The notes beneath the pieces were generated by a model. That model was not told where the DNA came from. It saw only the letters and a list, made by a program, of their open reading frames with translations, and made no database searches. From NCBI RefSeq assembly GCF_007655135.1, contig NC_045129.1:38937122-39001121 (forward strand): DNA of 64,000 nucleotides. The letters run 5' to 3'. The stretch comes from Punica granatum. Taxonomy: Eukaryota > Streptophyta > Magnoliopsida > Myrtales > Lythraceae. The stretch's first letter is position 1; the number at the start of each line of letters is the position of its first letter. Positions 45,930 through 56,258 of this stretch are shown piece after piece. A program made the translations under genes and the position numbers.

Positions 45930-46400
45930 CCTTAGTTCAAGGCAACCTTCAAAACAGAGCATGACGAGCAGAGATGGGTAGTTGAGCTGATCTGCTGTTG
46001 GCCTGCTCTTGGCTCCTTGAAAGGCAAGCAATATTCGATAATTTTCAACGCAAGAAGGAGACTAGCTAGCCAGGTTGAAATGATTTCACCCACGCTGTTG
46101 CATCGGCCAATGACATAGAGACAAGCTGCCATTGAGGTTCCTGACATGACATTAAACGTTAGACTTCTTTTCATGACTTCCGTTTTTATTGTCAAGGGCA
46201 GGTTTGTAAGATGATAGATATGCTGCCAATATATCTATGCCCGCGGCTCTTACATCGGGCTGCACAGCATATTGGTAGCGGCTATAATTTTGTGCGATAA
46301 CCACTGCGAGTTCTGGAAGTTGAATGGTTCCAGGAAATATATGTCATGGGTACTTTCTCATGCCAGGAATTTCAATGTTCGGCCCTGCGAAGAGAAGTAA
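45930..46400 (-). pseudogene. Diverged subtilase serine-exon fragment
   Basis: On the minus strand the region near 46385-46340 reads VVAYFSSQGPNIEIPG (the SSRGPN block before the serine exon). Then 46270-46130 reads [13 protein letters not shown] and, after a frameshift, FNVMSGTSMA around the catalytic serine. The following residues lose the frame. It is more diverged from the intact gene than the other copies, with different residues in the conserved blocks, so it probably comes from a separate SBT4 lineage. Confidence 0.65.
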
Positions 46401-46844
46401 GCAACTACATGAGAAGCTGCACTTCACTTGGCGCATGCAGTTTCACTGTGCATGTACGTAGTATTAATTCTTCTACAGGGTATGTCAGATTATTCGCAAT
46501 TAATTTCGAGGGGATCTACGGATGCCGGCCCGTGGAAAATGCACATTGTGGGTTGGGATACCCAAAGTGCAGTGGGAGAGGCCTAGGCATTCCAACGTAC
46601 TGAAAACCTGTATACATACATACGTACGTGTTGATAACGATATGAAAGTCATTCAAGGAGATGAGGACGCCGACTTTTAGATTAACTGAGGCCAGTTTAA
46701 TTAGGATTCATTTCGGCTGGATTTTTATATATGATTTTTCCTCATAGAACATTTATCTCAACTCATCACATCCAACCAAGCCTCTAATTAAGGTGCAACT
46801 TATTTATTGATTCATTTGGTAACATGCATGATCTTTAGCTTTAG

Positions 46845-47213
46845 CTAGCCAATAGTAGGGACCCTAACAACGACACCAGAGTTATCGACCCAGACCCAGA
46901 CACGATCGCAGCAGTAGTTCATAATGTCAGGGGTTCCCTCCTTGACTATGGAGGCCATCACCATTGGATTCTCTCGCTTTATTACAGCTAATGCCTTCTC
47001 CCTGCTTGTCCCATACAGCTCGGGCCAGCAATTCTTCCCTATCAAAATTTTAACTTGTTACAACTGAATTGAATTGGACTGAAATAAATCGAAATCACAA
47101 GGAGGACAGCAAATACAACTTGTCACGATCACCCAACTTGCTATTTAAAATTAAATAGACCCAACGAACTCACCATGAGGACACCGGGTTCTACCAGGGA
47201 TGCAGGGATTCAT
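46845..47213 (-). CDS. Potato type I (I13) serine protease inhibitor
   Basis: Two exons on the minus strand: 47174-47213 (ATG at 47213) and 46845-47038 (stop TAG 46845-46847), joined GT-AG, 77 residues. The start MNPCIPGRTRCPHGKNCWPEL matches the usual short leader and the CPxGKxxWPEL block of this family. Then come REKALAVIKRENP, the reactive loop KEGTPDIMNYCCDRV and the ending VVVRVPTIG. These inhibitors block chymotrypsin-like, elastase-like and subtilisin-like proteases by a substrate-like loop; by alignment P1 is Met53 and P1' Asn54. Oddities: Cys-Cys at 56-57 where Arg-Cys is common, and Trp61 where an Arg that braces the loop is usual (RVWVWVD, not RVRVWVD). No signal peptide is seen. 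It is flanked by subtilase copies. Confidence 0.88.
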
Positions 47214-47288
47214 AGACACAACTCAACCTCAATTTGCTCGATGATAATGAAATGAATTTTGCGTATCCTTCAGATGTGAGCATGGATA

Positions 47289-47296
47289 TATTTATA
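47289..47296 (-). promoter_or_regulatory. Likely TATA box of the type I inhibitor gene
   Basis: TATAAATA on the minus strand, about 75 bases before the start codon, within ACTATAAATATATCC. Distance and sequence fit a plant core promoter. Confidence 0.5.
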
Positions 47297-47459
47297 GTAT
47301 GGGGAAAGATAAATTACTGTTTGTTTATCAATGAAATACATGTGAGTTATCACCAAAAAAATGCGCATCAGTTATTCCAAAAAGAAAAGATTAATAAAAA
47401 AATTACTATGCGATGTGAGAAAGTATCAATAAATTATAATAAATGCGGCGAATAAGTAT

Positions 47460-48479
47460 TAATCCTCGAGTGATCGACATAAAATATTAATAATTTTTTG
47501 GAATAAGAATATAGAATGATACGGTGAACGCGGATCAAATACATGACAAAAAATATTGCACTATTTTACTAATTGTGATAATTTTAAAAATTAATAAAAT
47601 ATTATTAATTGTTAATTTTACACCCATGCACCATTTTCTATAAACAGGCTAAAATAGCAGTCCACTCCCTCCCTTACGAAAGCAGTAAATATAAAAAGAC
47701 CAAAGACGAATACCATCTAATATTTCAAACTTATAAAAATATTTTGCATTTATTTCCCCATCAATACCATTATTTTATTAGGATGAGGGGAAAATAAATT
47801 ATTACCTAATTTTTGGCATTTCTATCATTATCATACTAAAATTAATTAATTGATTATTTATTTACTTATTTATTTATTTATTTATTATTATTATTATTGG
47901 TTGAGTCTGTGCATTGGACATATAATAAAGTAATGTAATTATGATTTTTTTATAATTTGAAAATCGTTAATTTGTTATCAATCAAAATGTATTATTGTAT
48001 ATATGACTAAATTTAATTTGAAATATTTTTTTTTGAAAAATAAGGTAAGAAGAAACTATATTGCAAAGATTCAAATCAAATCTCCACAACTTCAGTGACT
48101 AATTTTCTCTAATCAAAATCTTTTGAAATACGAAAAGTTAAGTATATTAATATAAAATTCAATCGAAATCTTTGACCAATAAAATCTACTATATTAGCTT
48201 CATTTTTTGAAAAAGGCCTTGAAAAGCCAGAAAACAACAATCAATCTCACAAAATTATAAAATCAGCTATATTCGTTCAAGTATAAAGAGAATTCATTTC
48301 TAAACGAATCTCAAATAATTGAGAAAATTACTATATGTCCCACAAAATATAGTGCCAAGAGTATCAAATCGTCTTGCAGTTACATTTTCTTAGAAATAGG
48401 CAAAAATAACAGTCAACTCCCCTCCTTAATTTTCCATGCGAAAGTAGTAAACAAATAGGATAATAAGGCCAAAAAAAAG
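47460..48479. other. AT-rich intergenic DNA
   Basis: About 1 kb with no gene seen. It contains (TTTA)n and (ATT)n runs near 47850-47900 and a GTCTGTGCATTGGACA motif (47905) that recalls the terminal motif of the Helitron-like repeats. Confidence 0.5.
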
Positions 48480-49292
48480 AAAAAATAACTCAATAAATCA
48501 CAAACTTTACACTTCTTCTATATTTTATCACAAATTAATTTTTTCTGTAAGAAATACATAAACTATTGATCCGTTATATGTTTTACTACGACATTAGTTT
48601 TTTTCGTCAATTTTAACCGGGGCGCTGACATAGCGCTTAACCGTGCCAGTTGGGGGACACAAATTGGTTAAATGGGATCCACATAATTTTTTTTTCAAAA
48701 AATAAATTTGAAAATTGAAAAAAGAATTGCAAAAAAAAAGGTGGTTACCGACGACCCTGTGTGGAGGGTGGTGGCTGCCGGTGAGGCCCACTAATCGGAA
48801 TTGGGGGAATCCCCAATTCCGAGCAGAGTTTGGGGATTCCGCCAATTCCAATCGGTGGGGCCTCACTGCCAGCCACCAATCCCTTGATTGGGGTCTCCAG
48901 TCATTAATATGGTGGTTGGTGACCCCGACTGAGGGGGTAGTGGTCGGTAGCGAGGCCCCACTCATCGGCCACCCCAGTTGGGGGTGATGGCCGGCGGCAA
49001 GCCCCATTGATCGACCCCTTCCCCCCTTTTTTTGGCACTTTTTTGTTTTATTAATTGTCAGATTTGTTTATAAAAAAAAGTTTATGCGGGTACCACTCAA
49101 CCAATTTGTGTGCGCCACATGGCACCTTTAAGTGCCAGGCCAGCACACCAGTTAAAATTGATGGAAAAACTAACGCCATGGTAAAATGTATAATGGATCG
49201 ACAATTTGTGTATTATTTACAGAAAAAATAATTTGTGATAAAGTATAAAAACTTAAAAAGTATAAAGTTTATGATTTACTGAGTCATTTTCC
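48480..49292. mobile_element. Mutator-like element with long inverted ends and GC-rich core
   Basis: The left 200 bases (48480-48690) and the right 200 bases (about 49085-49292) are inverted repeats of each other with small differences. Matching landmarks include AAATCA(C/T)AAACTTTA, TTATCACAAATTA, (C/G)ATTAGTTTTT then CAATTTTAAC(C/T)GG, and ACACAAATTGGTT. The core (48730-49015) is strongly G+C-rich in an AT-rich setting, with repeated GGTGGC, GCCGG and GAGGCCC words. Long inverted ends with a foreign-looking core fit a non-autonomous MULE. The target duplication is hidden in flanking poly-A. Confidence 0.7.
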
Positions 49293-49735
49293 AAAAAAAA
49301 AAAACAGAAATGAGGAATGCGAAGAGGGGCATATTTTGGACGAATAACTGATTTTTCTATTAATTTTTTAATATTTCCTGCAAATAATTAATAAGTTCAC
49401 TGTTTGATACTATTGTTTTGAATCCATAAAATACAAGAATTCAATTCAAGTGCCAAATCTTGATAAAATTATGTATTTCAAGCAGAATTATTTCATACTC
49501 ATGTATCAAATCTGCGGATTCTAGTAAATTCAATATGAAGGCCTAAGCTCAAACCAAGAGCTCGTGCAGTTAATAAGTACTACCAAATCCTAGGCACTGA
49601 AATCAAAATATTTATGATAAATTGAATATAACTATTTTTCACAGAGAAAGATAATATTTTTGTATCATTTAAAATTTAAAGTTACTGAATTTTTAATCTA
49701 ATTTCTATTGAAGCTTGGTTAATAATCTCTAGTCT

Positions 49736-50090
49736 AACACTATGTTTGGTAAAGGAGGGCAGGGGAAGGGAAGGGAAGGAAAAAGATACCCCTTTTTTGG
49801 TTTTACAATTTTAATGGAGGGGAAAAAGACCGAAGGGGAATTATTTACCTTGATTCCCCTCCAAACCCATATTTGGGGTCGAATGGAGGTGAAAAGAATA
49901 ATTAAAAGTTCGTCCACTGGAAATTTTTCGAATATAACTAATTTTTCCATTTCCTGTCCTTTCTCTCCACTTATTAGGTTATATCAAAACGAGATTAATT
50001 TTTACCCTCTCTTTCCCTCCCTTCCCTTCCCTTCCCTTCCCTTCCCTTCCCTTCCCCCTAATAAATCATATCCAAACAGAGTTAAGTCAA
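49736..50090. mobile_element. MITE-like element with GGGAA repeats
   Basis: The left end AACACTATGTTTGGTAAAGG and the right end, inverse AACTCTGTTTGGATATGATT, are inverted termini. The left subterminal has (GGGAA)n and the right has (CCCTT)n, about 50 bases, so the ends would pair into a long stem. No coding content. Confidence 0.55.
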
Positions 50091-50095
50091 GAAAA

Positions 50096-50137
<42 letters not shown>
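50096..50137 (+). repeat. Homopolymer of 42 guanines
   Basis: An uninterrupted G run immediately to the right of the MITE-like element. Such a run can form stacked G-quadruplexes and is also a frequent assembly weak point; its true length is uncertain. Confidence 0.9.
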
Positions 50138-50138
<1 letters not shown>

Positions 50139-50269
50139 GGGAAAGAACCATGCCAATTGCCAATTAAGAGAAAGATGAAGTTTAAACAGTCTTTGAGAAT
50201 TCTACTAATGAAGATATACCAAAAACAAAAATGGTCTTCGGCCCACACCAGCATAAAAATGGTCTACGA

Positions 50270-51215
50270 GAGAGCGAACATATCCATCAACACTACTTGC
50301 CAACACAGCAGAGCATGAGCAACCCGTCCCAATTCGTCATGCTCTGTTCTGAGGATCGCATTGGATTAAGGCAGCCATAGACATACGTAACGTAATAAAT
50401 AGACGTGTTGGTTTCGCTAATTATCAATGAACAAAATCAGTTTGGCGATGCATTCATAAAGGTCAAATTATTGTTGTTAATGGGAATCCCCTTTCTGACA
50501 TAGCTTCTTCCGTTGTCTTTCTGATCCTGATAAATATATATACATATATGGTAAAGCTTATCTTATCGGCATGTTCGTATGTAAATCAATTTGGATGCAT
50601 TTATAAGGTCAAAAATTATTGTTGTTAATGGGATTCCACTTTCTGACTTAGCTATTTCCTTGGGTTAGCAAGTTGAGTTGGGTTTTGTTAGTGTGCTCCC
50701 ACGACGACGACCGCCTTCCCTGCAATTGTTTTTTGCTGGGCCTCTATAGGCTGCGGTCGGGCGTATGGAAATTTCTAAAATGTATGGAGGAACGAACCTA
50801 ATAATAATAACAATGTTACATTACACGTGAAAAGGATATATGCTGAAGGAACAACGATAAAAATTGAGGGGAGACATTTTGTGATAATATTGTGTATAAT
50901 TTGATATAAAAATAACTTCTAATAAGATTAATCATTAGAAGCTAGAACGAGATAACAATTAAAACAATAATACTGCAAAACTTGCTCAGTGTAGGCTCGG
51001 CTACGAGAGAACGAAAATATCCATCAACACTGCTTGCCAACACAGCAGAGCATGAACTACCCGCCCCAATTCGTCATGCTCTGTTCTGAGGATTGCATTG
51101 GATTAAGGCAGCCATAGACGTAAGTAACTTAATAAAAATACGTGTTGGTTTCGCTAATTATTAATCAACAAGATCAGTTTGGCGATGCATTTATATAGGT
51201 CAAATACGTGTTGTT
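50270..51215 (+). repeat. Directly repeated subtilase upstream segment
   Basis: The roughly 210-base segment 50270-50490 (TATCCATCAACACTACTTGCC, through GTCATGCTCTGTTCTGAGGA and GTTGGTTTCGCTAATTAT) recurs at 51005-51215, with part of its end also at about 50585-50640 and 51340. Both lie upstream of the subtilase pseudogene at 51451 and again, inverted, at about 55160-55390. Confidence 0.75.
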
Positions 51216-51450
51216 AAATGCATTTATGCATTTATGAAGGTCAACAAAGGTTGTCTTTCTGATTCTGATAAATATTTATATATATATATATATATATGGT
51301 AAATTCTTATCCTATCGACGTGTTCATATCTAAATCAGTTTAGATGCATTTATGAGGTCAAATCATTATATGTATATATATTTGATGGCGGTAATGATAT
51401 CACTCATCAGCTAGCAGAACCGAAAATCACAAACAAACAAACAAACAAAA

Positions 51451-54360
51451 ATGGCTGCCAAGGATGCACTTTTCAAGCATTTCTGCATTTTGTCTGTCGT
51501 GTTCCTCTTGATCAACCACGGAATATGCCTTCCCAAGGATGAAGACAGGAAGGTGAGCGCCGCTGGAACAACCCCTCGTGTTCACGATACAATGATGAGC
51601 ACAACATTTGATTATCCCGAGACCTTTAGAAACGATGCACGGCAACTGAGTTCGTGTTCGTTGTCTGCTTTTTGTGTAATTTAATCTCGGCAGGTCTACA
51701 TAGTTTACCTCGGTTCTCTTAATCCAACTGAAACATATTCCCCGACTTCTCAGCATCTCAGTTTGCTGCAACAAGTTGTCAAGGACCAGAGGTAAAGATC
51801 ATTAATTAGCTCCCAGGAAACCATATATTTTCCTTGGCCACATTTCTCTTTTCCTAGCTATTAATATTCTCGGTTTTCATCCGCTTGAATGGTCATCTTT
51901 CTTTGTCTCACAGGTCCGCTTCCGCTTCACTCATCAGAAGCTACCAAAGGAGTATTAATGGTTTTGCTGCTAAGCTCACTGAAAAAGAGGCACAGAAGCT
52001 AGCCAGTAAGTATGCATTCTTATCTGCAAAGTATCTGAGATGTTATATGAGCAGGTGATTGCATCGTTTGCCGTGAATGTGATACATATGTTTCTGTGGA
52101 TTGTGTTAATCAATTTCAGGCAAGGATGAAGTATTTGTTGGGCCGGTTTCTCTCCTATATGGAGAATGATGAGGGCGGGTGATGGAAGTAATCCCACATG
52201 GAAAAATTGAGAGGAAATCCATAGGTTTATAAGAGATAATGGTCTAGCAACCCATTGGCTTAAGTTTTTGGGTTGCGGATGGGCCCGAGTCTCAAGTAAG
52301 CCCATGGATTTTTCCCAACAGTGGTATCAAAGCCCAAGGTAACGATCCTGGAGAAGTGCACACGCTATGCGTGGAAACCCACACCGCGCCAAGGCCCGAG
52401 TGTGGAACTCGTGGCTAGTGAATGGCCTAACAATTGGTATCCGAGTTCGGAAGTAAAAAGCCCGGCTCGAAGTCCTCCATATAGTCCAGAATGGGGGGGA
52501 ATTGTTGGGCCGTGACCTAACAATTGGTATCCGAGTCCGGAAGTAAAAAGGCCGGCTCGAAGTCCTCCATATAGTCGAGAATGGGGGGAATTGTTGGGCC
52601 GGTTTCTCTCCTATATGGAGAATGATGAGGGCGGGTGATGGAAGTAATCCCACATGGAAAAATTGAGAGGAAATCCATAGGTTTATAAGAGATAATGGTC
52701 TAGCAATCCATTGGCTTAAGTTTTTGGGTTGCGGATGGGCCCGAGTCTCAAGTAAGCCCATGGATTTTTCCCAACAGTATTCTCAGTGTTTCCTAGCCAA
52801 ACTTTCTACGTGCAGACCACAAAATCATGGGATTTCATCGGATTGTCCAAGACAGCAAAACGGATGCCCTCCACAGAGGGCAACATTATCATCGCAGTCT
52901 TGGACTCCGGTGCTTATCCCGAGTCCGAATCATTCAGTGACAAAGGCTTTGGCCCCCCTCCTCGCAAGTGGAAGGGCTCCTGCAAGGGTGGATCCAACTT
53001 CACTTGCAACAAGTAATCGTACAATTAATCATACGAATACATATAAATATATATCTCAACAAGATCCGACCAATCTGGTCGAAAGGCCAACCGAATTTAT
53101 TTCCTCTTGATTGGTTTTTATTAAGCCTGACCCTGCACCTGCGCATTCTTGCGTGAGTCTCGCAATTTAATTTCCTGATTTCTGATTTTTCCACCCACAG
53201 CAAGCTCATCGGAGCACGATATTATGTATCTGAAGAGGATTCTGCACTCGACGGTGAAGCACATGGGACACACACTGCCTCGACTGTTGCCGGCAATGCG
53301 GTGGAAGGGGCCAGCTTCTTCGGAATAGCTAATGGAACAGCTCGAGGTGGGGTACAGTCTTCCAGGATCGCCATAGGTATGCAATTCACGGGGTCATTGC
53401 GAAGGCGATGGAATTTTGGCAGCCTTCGATGATGCGATCGCAGATGGAGTGGACATCATCACTGTTTCACTGGGCAATATGGTGCCTTCTCCTTTTAATG
53501 AAGATCCTGTCGCGATAGGAGCTTTCCATGCGACCTCGAAGGGTATCCTGGTGACTCAAGCTGCGGGAAATTTGGGGCCTTCTGCTGAAAGAGTGACCAG
53601 TGTCGCCCCTTGGATCCTCACTGTAGCGGCTAGCACCGTAGATCGGCTGTTCATCACCAAGCTTGTCCTGGGGAACGGGACGGTTATAACTGTATGTTTT
53701 CACTCTACAAACGTCTCACAACTTAGTTTTTCGTGAAAGGAAATGCAACATTGGAACAGCTCTCTGCAACTACGCATCTGGTTCGGATATGTTGACAGTG
53801 ATAATGGATTCGTCTTACTCTTCTTATAGCTCGAAATTCTGGTTTCCCACTTTCTGATTTCTTGATACTCGTTTCTGTTTAAACAGGGAATAGCAGTTAA
53901 TTCGTTCCCATCAGCTCTGAATTATTTTCCTCTCGTGTTCGGGAAGCAGGTTTCGAGCTCTTGTGGCGAGGCCTCTGCTAGGTAGATCTTGCTACCCTAT
54001 AAATAAATTGTTCTCCTTTTCCATCGACTTGTGCCCGCAACAATAAGATGAAGAGAAGAAATAACGTGTTGTTCTTATTGGAAAATCAACCCTTGGGACA
54101 AAGTCCATTCAGGACTCACATGTATATTATTTCATTTGCAGAGCCTGCTATGAGGGCTGTCTAGAAATGCAGAAAGTGGCTGGGAAAATCGTGATCTGCG
54201 ATGGGGGGCTTGATGGACCTTCCAAGGCTGCAGCATTTGGTGCTCGCGGGATCATCCTGAAGGGTGCGGATCGTGACGATGCTTCTGCTTATCCACTTCC
54301 CGCTGTGGCCCTGGACGACTCCAGCTTTGAAAAACTCCTATCCTACCACAATTCCACAAA
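51451..54360 (+). pseudogene. Subtilase pseudogene, 5' seven exons, split by a TRIM
   Basis: The exon plan matches the intact gene exactly for the first seven exons: 51451-51552, 51694-51791, 51914-52005, 52120-52135 plus 52782-53012 (one exon split by a transposon), 53201-53691, 53887-53981 and 54142-54360. Exon 4 without the insert and one target copy is 247 bases, the same as in the intact gene. It encodes a signal peptide, I9 prodomain, catalytic Asp (AVLDSGAYP), His (AHGTHTAS) and a PA domain. Besides the insertion, exon 5 has a 5-base deletion near 53374 (SSRIAI then a shifted frame). In the SAGN block Asn is kept (QAAGNLGP). The last three exons, including the catalytic Ser, are absent: after exon 7 the sequence turns into an inverted copy of its own 5' part. 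Confidence 0.85.
52136..52776 (+). mobile_element. TRIM (terminal-repeat retrotransposon in miniature)
   Basis: Two 185-bp LTRs, 52136-52320 and 52592-52776, both begin TGTTGGGCC and end CCCAACA and differ at about one base by eye (CAACCC versus CAATCC). Directly after the left LTR is TGGTATCAAAGCC, a primer-binding site close to the initiator Met-tRNA type. Before the right LTR is a purine tract GAATGGGGGGAA. The flanking 5-bp duplication is GTATT (52131-52135, 52777-52781). The 271-bp interior has no gag or pol and contains an internal repeat of about 90 bases, including a second copy of GGGGGAATTGTTGGGCC. At 641 bp it is far too small to be autonomous. Near-identical LTRs mean a recent insertion. 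Confidence 0.93.
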
Positions 54361-54404
54361 GTGCCTGAATTCATGAATATTTTCTCGCATTGTTTAATCG
54401 TTTT

Positions 54405-55100
54405 TCCGCAGAGGGCCCCAAATTTCCCACAGCTTGAGTCACCAGGATACCCTTCAAGGTCGCGTGGAAAGCTCCTATCGCGACAGGATCTTCATTAAAA
54501 GGAGAAGGCACCATATTGCCCAGTGAAACAGTGATGATGTCCACTCCATCTGCGATCGCATCATCGAAGGCTGCCAAAATTCCATCGCCTTCGCAATGAC
54601 CCCGTGAATTGCATACCTATGGCGATCCTGGAAGACTGTACCCCACCTCGAGCTGTTCCATTAGCTATTCCGAAGAAGCTGGCCCCTTCCACCGCATTGC
54701 CGGCAACAGTCGAGGCAGTGTGTGTCCCATGTGCTTCACCGTCGAGTGCAGAATCCTCTTCAGATACATAATATCGTGCTCCGATGAGCTTGCTGTGGGT
54801 GGAAAAATCAGAAATCAGGAAATTAAATTAAGAGACTCATGCAAGAATGCGCAGGTGCAGGGTCAGGCTTAATAAAAACCAATCAAGAGGAAACAAATTC
54901 CGTTGGCCGAGATACATATTTATATGCATTCGTATGATTAATTGTATGATCACTTGCTGCAAGTGAAGTTGGATCCACCCTTGCAGAAGCCCTTCCACTA
55001 GCGAGGAGGGGGGCCAAAGCCTTTGTCACCGAATGATAATGTTGCCCTCTGTGGAGGGTATCCGTTTTGCTGTCTTGGACAATCCGATGAAACCCCTAGA
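54405..55100 (-). pseudogene. Inverted partial subtilase copy (right arm of the foldback)
   Basis: On the minus strand it carries part of exon 4 (about 55090-54955), the following intron, and exon 5 up to the AVGNLGP block (54788-54413). It shares the 5-base deletion of the 51451 pseudogene (near 54618) and so was copied after that mutation. Exon 4 has an additional deletion that removes the catalytic Asp segment (near 55035). It has no TRIM and no exons 1-3. Confidence 0.8.
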
Positions 55101-55617
55101 TACGATAAGCTTTACCATCTATGTATATATATTTATCAGGATCAGAAAGACAACGGAAGAAGCTATGTCAGAAACCAACACGTCTATTTATGAATGCATC
55201 GCCAAACTGATTTTGTTCATTAATAATTAGCGAAACCAACACGTCTATTTATTACGTTACGTATGTCTATGGCTGCCATAATCCAATGCGATCCCCAGAA
55301 CAGAGCATGACGAATTGGGACGGGTAGCTCATGCTCTGCTGTGTTGGCAAGTAGTGTTGATGGATATGTTCGCTCTCTCGTAGCCGAGCCTACACTGAGC
55401 AAGTTTATGCCAATGAACTGATCTCAAACACTCGGCCAGGATCTTTGTTACGGCCTTTGCAGTATTATTGTTTTAATTGTTGTCTCGTTTTAGCTTCTAA
55501 TGATTAATCTTATTAGAAGTTATTTTTGTATCAAATTATACACAATATTATCACAAAATGTCTCCCCTCAATTTTATAATTGTTCCTTCAGCATATATAC
55601 TTTCACGTGTAACGTAA

Positions 55618-55619
<2 letters not shown>

Positions 55620-55649
<30 letters not shown>

Positions 55650-55650
55650 G
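55620..55650 (+). repeat. (ATT)n microsatellite
   Basis: About ten TTA units. At the corresponding place in the left arm (about 50800-50810) there are only a few AATAATA units, so the run expanded on the right arm. Confidence 0.85.
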
Positions 55651-56258
55651 GGTCGTTCAGACATACATTTTAGAAATTTCCGTACGCCCCGACCGCATCC
55701 GATGGAGGCCCAGCAGAAAACAATTGCAGGGAAGGCGGTCGTGGTCGTGGGAGCACACTAATAAAACCCATCCCGCCACAATTCGCCAGCCTGACAATGT
55801 CAGTTGCCACCTTAGCATCCTTCTGACGCGACGCGTTTGTCCTTACATAACTATCAACGGCGCCGTTTCCTTCCACAGGAATTACTTTAACTATAAAAAA
55901 AATTTAAATTTAAATTAAATAAAAAAATAATAATGAAAATAATTCAGAATCTCTCCACCACCTCGTTTGGCCGTTTCAAAAAGGCGCCCCACTCCTTCTT
56001 CTCCTTCCTCGACCAACGTCCGTACGTTCACACGGGCCATCTCCCCACCTGTCCTCCTCCCTCCGGCGAAGCTCCGGCTTTCCCGTGCAGCAGTGCTTCT
56101 CCTCTTCTTCCCCTGAGCACCAGTCCCTACGGTCATCTCCTTCCCCACCCCGCTCGGGGTGAGCTCAGCTCTTTGACTCGATCGTCCGAGTTGGTCTGAT
56201 CTGAAGTCGGCGCCGGCTGGATCTGATCGGGTTTCGGAGATCGGCGAACGGGTGGGGG

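Larger units (their letters stand above)
50690..55765. repeat. Large inverted repeat (foldback) containing subtilase sequence
   Basis: The left arm 50690-53608 and the right arm 54405-55765 are reverse complements with internal losses. The tightest part pairs 53126-53608 with 54405-54890 with only a handful of differences by eye, including intron and exon sequence. Further pairing joins exon 4 (52840-53012 with 54955-55090), the upstream segment (50530-50570 with 55110-55150; 50270-50490 or 51005-51060 with 55165-55390) and 50690-51000 with 55395-55765. The right arm lacks exons 1-3 and the TRIM. The spacer is about 0.8 kb (53609-54404). Confidence 0.85.

Noticed and set aside
46346..46603. 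Plus-strand frame of 85 codons with many Cys
   Set aside because: Its first part is antisense to a subtilase fragment, and the rest has no recognisable cysteine-rich family pattern or signal peptide.
48594..49007. Minus-strand frame of 137 codons in the GC-rich core
   Set aside because: Lies within the Mutator-like element and consists of repeated GC-rich words; both strands are open because of composition.
52327..52761. Long minus-strand frame across the TRIM
   Set aside because: It crosses LTR and interior sequence of a non-coding miniature retroelement and has no gag, protease or polymerase motif.
53121..53384. Antisense frame of 87 codons repeated at 54609-54872
   Set aside because: The duplication looked like a conserved small protein, but it is the antisense of subtilase exon 5 present in both foldback arms.
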